NCBI GenBank assembly: GCA_963680875.1 | Contig: OY804586.1 | Location: 48,794,203-48,858,202, forward strand | DNA from: Bathymodiolus brooksi | Taxonomy: Eukaryota > Mollusca > Bivalvia > Mytilida > Modiolidae | Direction: 5' to 3' | Length of the DNA: 64,000 bases | In this document: positions 26,501 to 36,854 of the stretch, piece by piece | Numbering within the stretch: the stretch's first letter is position 1 | Layout of the letters: each line of letters begins with the position of its first letter | Translations under genes and position numbers: made by a program | The notes under the pieces: generated by a model | The model's input: the letters and a program-made list of their open reading frames with translations, nothing else | The model's database searches: none | What the model was told of the DNA's origin: nothing

Positions 26501-29315
26501 GTTCCTACAACTAGATTAACTCACTATGAGGGGGGGTTTGGGTTCATACAACTAGATTATCTCATTATGAGGCGAGCTTTGGATTCATACAACTAGATGA
26601 AATCACTATGAGAGGAGGTTTGGGCCATACAACTAGATTAACTCACTATGAGGGGAGGTTTGGGTTCATACAACTAGATTAACTCACTACGAGGGGAGGT
26701 TTGGGCCCATACAACTAGATTAATTCACTATGAGGGGAGGTGTGGGTTCATACAACTAGATTAACTCACTATGAGGGGGCCCATACAACTGGAATAACTC
26801 ACTATGAGGAGAGGTTTGGGTCTATAGAACTGGATTAACTCACTATGAGGGGAGGTTTTGGGCCCATTCAACTAGATTAACTCACTATGAGGGGAGGTTT
26901 GGGTTCATACAACTAGATTAACTCACTATGAGGGAGGTTTGGGCCTATACAACTCGATTAACTCACTACGAGGGTAGGTTTGGGTTCATACAACTAGATT
27001 AACTCACTATGAGGGAGGTTTGGGCCTATACAACTAGATTAACTCACTATGAGCGGAGGTTTGGGCATATACAGCTAGATTAACTCACTATCAGGTGAGG
27101 TTTGGGCCCATATAACTAGAATAACTCACCATGAGGAGAGGTTTGGGTTCATACAACTAGATTAACTCACTACGAGGGGAGGTTTGGGTTCATACAACTA
27201 GATTAGCTCATTATGAGGGAAGGTGTGTCCCATACAACTAGATTAACTCACATTGAGGGGAGGTTTGTGTTCATACAACTAGATTAACTCACTATGAGGG
27301 GAGGTTTGGGTTCATACAACTAGATTAACTCACTCTGAGGGGATGTTTGGGTTCCTACAACTAGATTAACTCACTATGAGGGGGGGTTTGGGTTCATACA
27401 ACTAGATTATCTCATTATGAGGCGAGCTTTGGATTCATACAACTAGATGAAATCACTATGAGGGGAGGTTTGGGCCATACAACTAGATTAACTCACTATG
27501 AGGGGAGGTTTGGGTTCATACAACTAGATTAACTCACTACTAGGGGAGGTTTGGGCCCATACAACTAGATTAATTCACTATGAGGGGAGGTGTGGGTTCA
27601 TACAACTAGATTAACTCACTTGAGGGGAGGTTTGGGTTCATACAACTAGATTAACTCAGTATGAGGCGAGCTTTGGATTCATACAACTAGATGAAATCAC
27701 TATGAGGGGAGGTTTGGGCCATAAAACTAGATTAACTCACTATGAGGGGAGGTTTGGGTTCATACAACTAGATTAACTCACTACGAGGGGAGGTTTGGGC
27801 CCATACAACTAGATTAATTCACTATGAGGGGAGGTGTGGGTTCATACAACTAGATTAACTCACTATGAGGGGAGGTTTGGGTTCATACAACTAGATTAAC
27901 TCAGTATGAGGGAAGGTTTGGACCAATACAACTAGATTAACTCACTATGAGGGGAGGTTTGGGTACATACAACTAGATTAACTCACTATGAGGGGGGCCC
28001 ATACAACTGGAATAACTCACTATGAGTAGAGGTTTGGGTCTATAGAACTGGATTAACTCACTATGAGGGGAGGTTTTGGGCCCATTCAACTAGATTAACT
28101 CACTATGAGGGGAGGTTTGGGTTCATACAACTAGATTAACTCACTATGAGGGAGGTTTGGGCCTATACAACTAGATTAACTCACTACGAGGGGAGGTTTG
28201 GGCATATACAGCTAGATTAATTCACTATCAGGAGAGGTTTGGGACCATACAATTAGATTAACCCACTATGAGGGGAGGTTTGGGCCTATACAGCTAGATT
28301 AACTGACTACAAGGGGAGGTGTGGGTTCATAAAACTAGATTAACTCATTATGAGGAAGTTTGGGTTCATACAACTAGATTAATTCACTACGAGGGGAGGT
28401 TTGGGTTCATACAACTAGATTAACTCACTACGAGGGGAGGTTTGGGTTGATACAACTAGATTAGCTCATTATGAGGGAAGGTGTGGTCCCATACAGCTAG
28501 ATTAACTCACAATGAGGGGAGGTTTCGGTTTATACAACTAGATTAACTCACAATGAGGGGAGGTTACGGTTCATAAAACTAGATTAACTCACTATGAGGG
28601 GAGGTTTGCGTTCATATAACTAGATTAACTCAGTATGAGGGAAGGTTTGGGCCCATACAACTAGATTAACTCACTAAGAGGGGGGGGGGGGTTTGGGCAC
28701 ATACAACTAGATTAACTCACTATGAGAGGAGGTTTGGGTCCATACAACTAGAATAACTCTCTATGAGGAGAGGATTGGGCCTATAGAACTGGATTATCTC
28801 ACTATGCGTGAAGGTTTGGGCCCATACAACTAGATTAACTCACTATGAGGGGAGGTTTGGGTTCATACAACTAGATTAACTCACTAAGAGGGAGGTTTGG
28901 GCCTATACAACTAGATTAACTCACTACGAGGGGAGGTTTGGGCATATACAGCTAGATTAATTCACTATCAGGGGAGGTTTGGGCCCATACAACTAGATTA
29001 ACTCACTATGAGGGGAGGTTTGGGTTCATACAACTAGATTAACTCACTACGAGGGGAGGTTTGGGTTCATATAACTAGATTAACTCACTACGAGGGGAGG
29101 TTTGGGTTCATACAACTAGATTAGCTCATTATGAGGGAAGGTGTGGGCCCATACAACTAGATTAACTCACAATGAGTGGTGGTTACGGTTCATACAACTA
29201 GATTACCTCACTATGAGGGGAGGTTTGGGCCCATACAACTAGATTAACTCACTATGAGGGGATGTTTGGGTTCATACAAATAGATTAACTCACTATGAGG
29301 GGTGTTTTGGGCCCA
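23533..29315. repeat. 5.78-kb higher-order segment, copy B
   Basis: Near-identical tandem copy of 17750-23532. The offset shifts from 5783 to 5782 bp after the poly-G tract, because this copy has 12 G rather than 13 (about 28680). Homology stops at about 29315-29323, where CCATATAACTAGATT replaces CCATATAACTATATT. Confidence 0.88.
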
Positions 29316-29948
29316 TATAACTAGATTAACTCACTATAAGGAGACGTTTTGGCCTATACAACTAGATTAACTCACTATGAGGAGGTTTGGGCCCATACAA
29401 CTAGATTAATTCATTATGAGGAGGTTTGGGTTCATACAACTAGATTAACTCACTACGAGGGGAGGTTTGGGCCTATACAACTAGATTAACTGACTACGAG
29501 GGGAGGTTTGGGCCCATACAACTAGATTAACTCACAATGAAGGTAACGTTGGGTTCATACAACTAGAATAACTTACTAAGAGGGGAGGTTTGGGCCCATA
29601 CATCTAGATTAACTCACTATGAGGGGAGATTTGGGTTCATACAACTAGATTAACTCACTACGAAGGGAGGGTTTGGTTCATACAACTAGATTAACTCGCT
29701 ACGAGGGGAGGTTTGGGCCTATGCAACTATATTAACTCACTACGAGGGGAGGTTTGGGCCTATACAACTAGATTAACTCAGTACGAGGGGAGGTTTGGGC
29801 TTATACAACTAGATTAACTCACTACGAGGGGAGGTTTGGGCCTATACAACTAGATTAACTCACTACGATAGGAGGTTTGGACCCATACAACTAGATTAAC
29901 TCACTATGAGGGTAGGGTTGGGTTCATACAACTAGATTAACTCACTAT

Positions 29949-29962
29949 GGGGGGGGGGGGGG
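29949..29962 (+). repeat. 14-G homopolymer within a satellite monomer
   Basis: The G run of a monomer is expanded to about 14 G. Similar runs of 13 and 12 G lie at about 22897 and 28680. Confidence 0.85.
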
Positions 29963-30397
29963 TTGGGCCCATGCATCTAGATTAACTCACTATGAGGGGA
30001 GTTTTGGGTTCATACATCTAGATTAACTCACTACGAGGGGAGGGTTTGGTTCATACATCTAGATTAACTCACTACGAAGGGAGGTTTGGGCCTATACAAC
30101 TAGATTAACTCACTACGAGGGGAGGTTTGGGCCTATACAACTAGATTAACTCAGTACAAGGGGAGGTTTGGGCTTATGCAACTAGATTAACTTACTACGA
30201 AGGGAGGTTTGGGCCTATGCAACTAGATTAACTCACTACGAGGGCAGGTTTGGGTCCATACAACTAGATTAACTTACTATGGGGGTAGGGTTGGGTTCAT
30301 ACAACTAGATTAACTCACTATGAGGGGAGGTTTGGGCTCATACAACTAGATTAACTCTCTGCGAGGGGAGGGTTGGGTTCATACAACTATATTAACT

Positions 30398-30822
30398 GCT
30401 CCACATTTGTATTGTACCAAACCAGGAGAGTCAGTATCTCCTCCACATTTCAGCCAGGTCCTGTTTTTACTTGTTAGGGGTATTGATTTTGCCTCTGTTT
30501 CTGCAATTTTTCTCTTGACCTTTGAACTGTTCTGACAGTGTGATATTCTTTGTATTTCATTTTATTGAAATGAGTTTTGTCCCTGGTCTAGTAAGAAATA
30601 TTATTCGAGTTATATTTATCATTAAATTGTTCTTTTTTTTATATAAAATTTGTTCTTGACACGATATTGATGAAATAATGATAAAGCTTGCGCTAAGCTC
30701 CATTCAATCAATCAATATTTAATTTGACAGATATGACTTTAGTCCACATTGCTCCATACAAATGCAGACGTTGTTGGAGGACAGAACCTGTACAAAATCG
30801 AACTTATTATTTTATTTTATAG
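30398..30822 (+). other. Unique sequence between the satellite and the Ig exon; presumed intron end
   Basis: AT-rich, with no long repeat. It contains a truncated duplicate of the Ig exon start at about 30752-30795: ATGCAGACGTTGTTGGAGGA resembles ATGTAGAGGTTGTTGGAGGA at about 30852. It ends with a pyrimidine-rich acceptor and AG at 30821-30822. Whether the satellite lies inside an intron of the same gene cannot be decided, because no upstream exon was recognised. Confidence 0.45.
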
Positions 30823-31125
30823 GAAGACCTTCAATTCACATAAGTCCTACAAATGTAGAGGTTGTTGGAGGACAGAGCCACACCATTACATGCTCTGTAT
30901 CAAGTATCTCAGTTATTGCTGATGTAACATGGATCAAAACAACTGCAGTCGGTTACGAAATTATTAATGTGGTCGGTGTGGATGGGAAGTTTTCTGGAGG
31001 AACTCTGTCTGATCCTTCACTGACAATTAATAACATTGCCAAATCAGATGAAGGTACCTACGTGTGCAGTGCAACAAACTGTTTTGGAACAACATCAAGC
31101 GAATATTCAGTTCTAACATGCAAAG
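30823..31125 (+). CDS. Immunoglobulin-domain exon (I-set/V-like), phase 1-1
   Basis: This 303-bp exon (101 codons) encodes one complete Ig fold. Strand B has Cys in TITCSVSS, strand C has Trp in VTWIK, and strand F has the signature DEGTYVCSATN. That gives the disulphide Cys pair and the tyrosine corner, about 58 residues apart. The domain starts GRPSIHISPTNVEVVGGQ and ends near TCKG. It is read through an acceptor AG at 30821-30822 and a donor GTCAGT at 31126. Both junctions fall after the first base of a codon, the classic 1-1 symmetry of shuffled Ig exons. Ig domains of this type are extracellular or adhesive modules in receptors and titin-like proteins. The next recognised plus-strand exon is the HEPN exon at 34484, with compatible phase, so the domain may be the N-terminal part of an Ig-HEPN protein. 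The join is inferred. No signal peptide or first exon was seen. Confidence 0.82.
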
Positions 31126-31589
31126 GTCAGTTCTTGTAACATGAACAAGTCATTCTGAAAAGTAGGTACCGTATGGCCAGTCAAAATATGAACTACAGCA
31201 TATCCAAATGAAAGAGGATCACAAATTGATAACACTTTACTTTTTGTAAATATCTTGAACGGTTCAAAAGTTATAGCTATTTGAATATTGGAATTTGGGG
31301 GCTCGACAAATCTCTGAAATCAAATTTTATCATTTTTTGCTGTTATTCCAATTTGAAATGTGAATTAGAAGTAAAGGACATAGAATTACATGTCAGTTTG
31401 TGCTGTTACACTTTGGTTTATGCATAAAAGTAAGATTTTTGACTTTACTTTCTAATTTCTTCAATTTTAGAAACCCCAAATTTGCCTTTTGAGCCTTTTT
31501 TGACGACGGAAAAATAGAAAAAATGACCAAGTCCACAAATAAAAATGGTCCTGCGGCCATTTTGACAACAAATTTTCAGGCTGTTTTTT

Positions 31590-31954
31590 ATACGCCCGTC
31601 TCGAGAGGGGCCGTATTATGTGATTGGGTATGGCGGGCAGCGGGCGTCCACACAGGTTTCTGCACAATAACTTTAGTTCTGTATATCGGATCTTTACCAA
31701 ACATGGCCACATGATTCCCCTGTGGAAGGGGAATAACCTTATTTATTTTGGGGTCATTAGGTCAAAGATCAAGGTCACCGTTACTATAAATATATTTTTT
31801 GACAACAGGGTCGTTTCCGCACGATAACTTTAGTTCTGTATATTGGATCTTTATCAAACTTGACCACATGATTGCCCTGTGGAAGGAGAAGAATCCTATT
31901 TATTTTGGGGTCATTACCATTATACCGTTTGATAATTTATACAGACGGGCGTAT
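31590..31954 (+). mobile_element. ATACGCCCGTCT-ended repeat element (bivalve type)
   Basis: It starts ATACGCCCGTCT (31590-31601) and ends AGACGGGCGTAT (31943-31954), a 12-bp terminal inverted repeat. It contains two related units of about 157 bp. Each begins near GTTTC(T/C)GCAC(A/G)ATAACTTTA and carries TTATTTATTTTGGGGTCATT. No transposase is present. I recall elements with this end sequence as abundant in bivalve genomes; no named family is claimed. Confidence 0.7.
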
Positions 31955-32490
31955 CTTGTTATACAAGAGATGTCTTTCCTGTTGATTTCTGTCATATATG
32001 GGTCAGCACTAGGTGTATTTAACCTAAAATTAAAGTCCACATCTAAAAAATGTCTTGGTCAACACTTAAAAAATGACCTGATTGAAAAAGTAATACAAAC
32101 AAGTCCAAAACTGTGTTTGTTTTTGTATGTATGTATATAGCTCTTCATCAACAGAGCTAATCTATGTTTATTTCATTTCGGTTTACTCAGGCTTCGGGTT
32201 AGACAGGTTTCACTGTATCTATATTTCAGCTCAACAGTCTGCCCAAGTCGAGCCAGTCAGTGGACCCGCTACATTTCATCAAGAAAACGACGAAAGTGGT
32301 TGGATTAAAATCTTATATATTTCAATGTTGTATTTATATACAGAATTTCCCAATTTTGATACTAATAGAATTCTTTAATATTTGTTAAGGAAACATAATT
32401 TCAAATCGTTAAATCAACACTTGATATCATGAAAAATAATCAACAAGATTAAGATAAGTTCTTACAAAATAAAGATCAAATATATATAGC

Positions 32491-32690
32491 ACGTTACGAT
32501 CGGTTCTTACAGGTAAAGGTCAATAATAACATGTTACGATCAGTTCTGATAATTAATGGTCAATTACAACATGTTATGGTCATTTCTGATAATTAAAGGT
32601 CAATTACAACACGTTGCGATCAGTTCTACCCGTTTAATATCAGTTCTGACAATTAAAGGTCAATTACAACATGTTATGATCAGTTCTGAA
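32491..32690 (+). repeat. 40-bp tandem repeat, ~5 copies
   Basis: Units begin ACGTTACGATC or ATGTTATGATC at 32491, 32531, 32571, 32611 and 32671. The last interval carries a 20-bp extra half unit (CAGTTCTACCCGTTTAATAT). The shared core is CAGTTCTGATAATTAAAGGT followed by CAATTACAAC. Confidence 0.85.
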
Positions 32691-33045
32691 AATCACGAAG
32701 CACCCGGTTTCTTACATTGGTTTTAATTAGGTTCGATCGTGTTGTTCATTTTGTCCAATTAGATTCTGCATAGACCACATCGGTGGTGTAATGATCATTG
32801 TGCTCTCGTCGTGTCTGGCAGATCTTGTTTTGGAGTTCCTTTCGGTCAAACCAAGGACCATGAACTTGATATTTGCTGATTCTACGCAAGACGAGCAGCA
32901 TTACGAAGTAATAGAAAAGACTGGTTGACTCAATATCAGTATAATGTGTCCGAGAGCAGCGACATATCTATCTTCGGACCGTTGTTGCAGTGAACTAGCA
33001 CTATAAAAGCCCAACTAGGCGCGTTGGCTTAGTACAAAGTGGACT

Positions 33046-33077
33046 TCATCATCATTATCATCATCATCATCATCATT
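33046..33077 (+). repeat. (ATC)n microsatellite
   Basis: About ten ATC/ATT triplets in a row. Confidence 0.9.
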
Positions 33078-33123
33078 TCATCGACTGTAGCTAATGTTCT
33101 CGCCAGGATAGAGCAGAACAAAA

Positions 33124-33878
33124 TGTTCTTTTAGTGTTTAACAACAATCATTTACTCACTTGTATACCCCTGGTCTACACGATTTCCATATCAGATGATG
33201 TTCTTTTAGTGTTTAACAACAATCACTTACTCACTTGTATACCCCTGGTCTACACGATTTCCATATCAGATGATGTTCTTTTAGTGTTTAACAACAATCA
33301 CTTACTCACTTGTATACCCCTGGTCTACACGATTTCCATATCAGATGATGTTCTTTTAGTGTTTAACAACAATCACTTACTCACTTGTATACCCCTGGTC
33401 TACACGATTTCCATATCAGATGATGTTCTTTTAGTGTTTAACAACAATCACTTACTCACTTGTATACCCCTGGTCTACACGATTTCCATATCAGATGATG
33501 TTCTTTTAGTGTTTAACAACAATCACTTACTCACTTGTATACCCCTGGTCTACACGATTTCCATATCAGATGATGTTCTTTTAGTGTTTAACAACAATCA
33601 CTTACTCACTTGTATACCCCTGGTATACACGATTTCCATATCAGATGATGTTCTTTTAGTGTTTAACAACAATCACTTACTCACTTGTATACCCCTGGTC
33701 TACACGATTTCCATATCAGATGATGTTCTTTTAGTGCTTAACAACAATCACTTACTCACTCGTATACACCTGGTCTACACGATTTCCATATCAGATGATG
33801 TTCTTTTAGTGTTTAACAACAATCACTTACTCACTCGTATACCCCTGGTCTACACGATTTCCATATAAGATGATGTTC
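33124..33878 (+). repeat. 75-bp minisatellite, 10 near-identical copies
   Basis: The unit runs from TGTTCTTTTAGTGTTTAAC through CACTTGTATACCCCTGGTC to CGATTTCCATATCAGATGA. The period is exactly 75 bp and copies differ by only a few bases. The last two have TCGTATA in place of TTGTATA. Because 75 is divisible by three, one plus frame stays open for 244 codons (33134-33868) with a 25-residue repeat, NNNHLLTCIPLVYTISISDD plus VLLVF. That frame has no ATG before the repeats, its first codon is GTG, and there is no splice context, so it is more likely non-coding. Confidence 0.93.
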
Positions 33879-33894
33879 TAACGTCGTTTAAAAG

Positions 33895-34100
33895 TAACAT
33901 GAATGTTGCCACTAGCGAACCAAAAATGACTAACCCTTCAGGGGCACCTGAGCTCCCCTGTTTGCTAGAGGGGTTCCTGTTGCCCAATCTATATGCCATT
34001 GCATGTCCTTTTTATTTTGGCCGTAGTATTGTCTATTCTTCGATTGACGGCTTCTGATTACACCTTTGATACCTTCAAATTTCTCTTGTGCTTATTTCTC
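33895..34100 (+). repeat. Mussel-type dispersed repeat, copy 1 (diverged)
   Basis: It contains GCACCTGAGCTCCCCTG, GGGGTTCCTGTTGCCCAATC and, later, TTCTGATTACACCTTTGATA. It is homologous to 34198-34440, 60690-61035 and, reversed, 46748-46860. The pattern '...GAGTTCACCCC...GGTTCATGTTAC...CCCTTTGGTATCTTC' is one I associate with mussel genomes. Confidence 0.7.
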
Positions 34101-34197
34101 AAAAACTGTCATATACGTGGTTCACAATGGATGAGATGGTAGAGGTGGTGGTGATGAAATATAGGAATACTTTCCTCATTCATTACTTAGCACTGGG

Positions 34198-34440
34198 GTT
34201 GTAACTAGATTACCACGACGGGTGCCACTAGTAGAGCAGGAACTGCTTACCCTTCCGGAGCATCTGAGTTCACCCCCGGATTTTAGTGGGGGTTCATGTT
34301 ACCCAATCTTTAGTGTTATGTGCATGTTTTGTAGATCATTGTTTGGTTTTTGTACTTTTTCTTTTGGTCATTGTGTTATCTGTTCTTCGATATACGAATT
34401 CTGATTACCCCTTTGGTATCTTCAAACTCGTCTTAGATAT
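34198..34440 (+). repeat. Mussel-type dispersed repeat, copy 2
   Basis: It has GTGCCACTAGTAGAGCAGGA, CCTTCCGGAGCATCTGAGTT, GGGGGTTCATGTTACCCAAT and CCCCTTTGGTATCTTCAAAC. It is about 44 bp from the acceptor of the HEPN exon. Confidence 0.8.
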
Positions 34441-34483
34441 GTAAACACTATTTCTCTAAATAATAGAAAGTTAATTATCACAG

Positions 34484-35056
34484 GGGCTTTGAGCAATAGA
34501 AAGAAGTCTATCCTTACAGACCCTCAAGGAATGCATGCCGTGCTGGGAAGGATAACTGCTATAGTGTTACCAAAAATGTGCCAGCAAATTCTAGAGAGTA
34601 TCATTTCTGCAGACAATTTATATTGCAGCTTCCAGAACAGGAATGATTTAAAAATAATATTAGTAGAGGAAGAACTAGCAATAATAACTACGATGATGTC
34701 TATTGGATACAAACATTTTACAGTACAGCTCTGTTATAAGATTCTGAGACACGAACAATGGGTTGACATGCCGAGACAAAATTGGGGAAATGTACCATTA
34801 CATACCGATATACACATTTCAGATGACATCGAACGAATACGACTGTTAAGAAATAAAATTGTTTCTATGGAAACGAAAAGTTTAGATAAAACAACATTTC
34901 TTACACTTATAGACGAATTTAGAGAGATAGCGAAAAGAGTTGATTTCTACCTAAAGAAAGATCTGTTTTTATTACAAATTCAACTAACCGAATCTATGAG
35001 TAAAGCCGAAATTGAATCAACTGTCGAAGAAATCCGTAGACTACGAGTCATCGAAG
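34484..35056 (+). CDS. DZIP3-type HEPN domain exon 1 (catalytic His missing), phase 1-1
   Basis: This 573-bp exon (191 codons) starts after the acceptor CACAG (34482-34483) and ends before the donor GTATGT (35057). Both junctions are phase 1. The frame is open throughout. It encodes an all-helical protein whose signature block is W-G-N-V-P-L-H-T-D...ISDDIERIRLLRNKIVS. This matches the second HEPN exon at 45798 in spacing and residues (WG...P..TD..ISDD.ER.R..RNKIV). HEPN domains of the DZIP3 family are helical bundles. In HEPN RNases the R-x4-6-H motif forms the catalytic site. Here Arg (34849-34851) is kept but the His position is Ser (TCT, 34864-34866). No alternative His follows within two residues, so nuclease activity is doubtful. 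The domain may serve for dimerisation or RNA binding instead. The family call rests on recalled motifs. Membership in one gene with the Ig exon is inferred from strand and phase. Confidence 0.75.
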
Positions 35057-35340
35057 GTATGTTCCATTTTATGTTCCCACATCTATGAGTCGGTGGACAT
35101 TAAGTTTTACCGATGTTCGTCCGTTCGTACACATATCTATGTTCTGCATTAATCTAAGGTGCTGAATTGGTCAGTCAGTCATTTGAAATTAGACCTAAAG
35201 TCGATGAAAATAAAAGGCAGACCACAGTTAATATTCGGAACTCTACTATGCTCTTGATTTTCCTAAAATTGTAACTTCTCGGGTGTCTACTTAATAACTA
35301 AAAGTGCTTTTTAAGCTAATAATTTGAAACTAATGAACTT
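35057..35340 (+). other. Intron start after HEPN exon 1, nothing recognised
   Basis: AT-rich, non-repetitive sequence after the GTATGT donor. No further exon was seen. Confidence 0.35.
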
Positions 35341-36185
35341 TTGATGGCAGAAATCTGATATTTGGTCACAAGCTTCATATAGGTATGCCATATTGTGGGA
35401 AGCGTTTTTGGATCCGTCAGATTCCTACTTCCTGTTTGCCGACTTAGTTGGTTTTTATACACATTTAACATATATGCACATTTTTCGTCGCATTTTTCTA
35501 AGCAACTATTGATGACAGGAATATGATATTTGGTCACAAGCTTCATATAGGTATGCCATATTGTGGGAAGCGTTTTTGGACCCGTCAGATTCCTACTTCC
35601 TGTTTGCCGACTTAGTTGGATTTTATACACATTGAACATAGATGCTCATTTTTCGTCGCATTTTTCTCAGCAACTATTGATGGCAGAAATCTGATATTTT
35701 GTCACAATCTTCATATTGGTACGCCATATTGTGGGAAGTGTTTTTGGACCCGTCAAATTCCTATTTCCTGTTTGCCAACTTAGTTGGTTTTTATACACAT
35801 TGAACATAGATGCTCATTTTTCGTCGCATTTTTCTCAGCAACTATTGATGGCAGAAATCTGATATTTTGTCACAATCTTCATATTGGTACGCCATATTGT
35901 GGGAAGTGTTTTTGGACCCGTCAAATTCCTATTTCCTGTTTGCCAACTTAGTTGGTTTTTATACACATTGAACATATATGCACATTTTACATCACATTTT
36001 TCTCAGCAACTATTGATGGCAGAAATCTGATATTTGGTCACAAGCTCCATATATGTACCCCGTATCGTGGGAAGCGTTTTTGGAACGATCAGACTCCTAC
36101 TTCCTGCTTGCCGACTTCGTTGGTTTTTATACACATTGAACATATATGCGGGGGTATCATAATAGTGAGCATTAGCTCAGTTCAT
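35341..36185 (+). repeat. 168-bp tandem repeat, ~5 units, with a distinct end
   Basis: TTGATGGCAG (or TTGATGACAG) recurs at 35341, 35509, 35677, 35845 and 36013, exactly 168 bp apart. Units share CATATTGTGGGAAG, CCGTCAGATTCCTACTTCCT and TTTTTATACACATTGAACAT. The block ends GGGGGTATCATAATAGTGAG and ATTAGCTCA. A single diverged unit with the same end lies at 39017-39270. The period is divisible by three, which explains the open minus frames; no gene is inferred. Confidence 0.9.
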
Positions 36186-36433
36186 CTTGTTTCCCATACT
36201 CTCTCTTTAGTTTCTCTCAGCAAAATATTAATTGATTTCTACACCATCTGTACAGACCAAGTTCGAATGTGTTGAGTATTCCTCTTATGGCTTAAGAGGT
36301 ATGCCTTTATTTTACTTTAGCTAGAAATTGGGCATCCATGTCCTATGGGTACATTCTATATTTTAAGTAAGCACGTTCCTTTTAGTATGAAGCATTACTC
36401 TTGCTATCTTATAGTGGTTTAGTAAGCAATGTT
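36186..36433. other. AT-rich intronic sequence, nothing recognised
   Basis: No gene or repeat is recognised. Confidence 0.3.
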
Positions 36434-36540
36434 GCAGGCCTTGACATTAGCGTTTGTCCGATACCAGTTAAAACTGACGTCGGACAAGAAGATCTTGTAT
36501 CATGGTTGTCCAACGAGACAAGTAACAAAATGACTGTCCT
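36434..36540 (+). repeat. 'GTCGGACAAG' dispersed repeat, plus copy
   Basis: It shares AGGCCTTGACATTAGCGTTT, GTCCGATACCAGT and ACTGACGTCGGACAAG with the reverse complement of 45340-45440. It encodes LDI-VCPIPVKTDVGQ-DLV in one frame in both copies, but the frame is broken here. Repeat rather than gene is the safer call. Confidence 0.75.
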
Positions 36541-36728
36541 ACCCTTTAGAGGTTATTTTCAATGATAAAAATGTGTTGCTTTGTCATTTTGACAGACAAA
36601 AACTTCGTAAATAATTATTTTAATGTGTTTTAAAATATTGGTTTCCATTGAAGTACACTATCGCTAATTATAACGGTGAACCAAGAGATATTCCCAGTGA
36701 ATACGAAATTGTAATTTTTTTACAGGAC

Positions 36729-36767
36729 ATTCGGTCTGGTGAACCAAGATGATTCACCAGACCGAAT
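36729..36767. repeat. 15-bp perfect inverted repeat (hairpin)
   Basis: ATTCGGTCTGGTGAA (36729-36743) and TTCACCAGACCGAAT (36753-36767) are perfectly complementary around a 9-bp loop. A third related piece (TTTTACCAGACCGAAAG) follows. Confidence 0.85.
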
Positions 36768-36854
36768 CAACTTTTACCAGACCGAAAGAAAATCGTCATT
36801 TTTTTAATATTTCATTGTTGATGGCTGGCCTATATAGTTTCCTTTACTTGTATA

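Larger units (their letters stand above)
4051..30397. repeat. 41-bp satellite array, ~26.3 kb, ~640 monomers
   Basis: The monomer reads ACTCACTATGAGGGGAGG followed by TTTGGGCCCATACAACTAGA and TTA, 41 bp in all. All monomers point the same way. The commonest variation is at the four bases after GGG (TTCA, CCCA, CCTA or CATA), TAT/TAC before GAGGGG, and one- to four-base deletions in the G run. The monomer contains TAG and TAA and is not a multiple of three, so no frame stays open. One strand is consistently G-rich (GGGG, GG, GGG per monomer). Higher-order duplications are listed separately. The array begins abruptly after unique sequence at 4050 and ends at about 30397 in ATTAACT, followed by unique sequence. 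Confidence 0.97.
31126..34483 (+). other. Presumed 3.36-kb intron filled with repeats
   Basis: It lies between the phase-1 donor after the Ig exon and the phase-1 acceptor before the HEPN exon. It holds an ATACGCCCGTCT element, 40-bp and 75-bp tandem repeats, an ATC microsatellite and two dispersed repeats, each listed separately. No further exon was recognised. Confidence 0.5.

Noticed and set aside
4051..30397. CRISPR-like array
   Set aside because: Repeats are head to tail without unique spacers, the host is eukaryotic, and no Cas genes are present. It is a satellite.
33134..33868. A 244-codon repetitive protein in the 75-bp minisatellite
   Set aside because: The frame begins at GTG with no ATG, and openness follows from the 75-bp period. 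Kept as a repeat with a note.
35316..35639. 107-codon minus frame and the plus counterpart at 35952-36275
   Set aside because: Both are parts of the 168-bp repeat, whose period is divisible by three.
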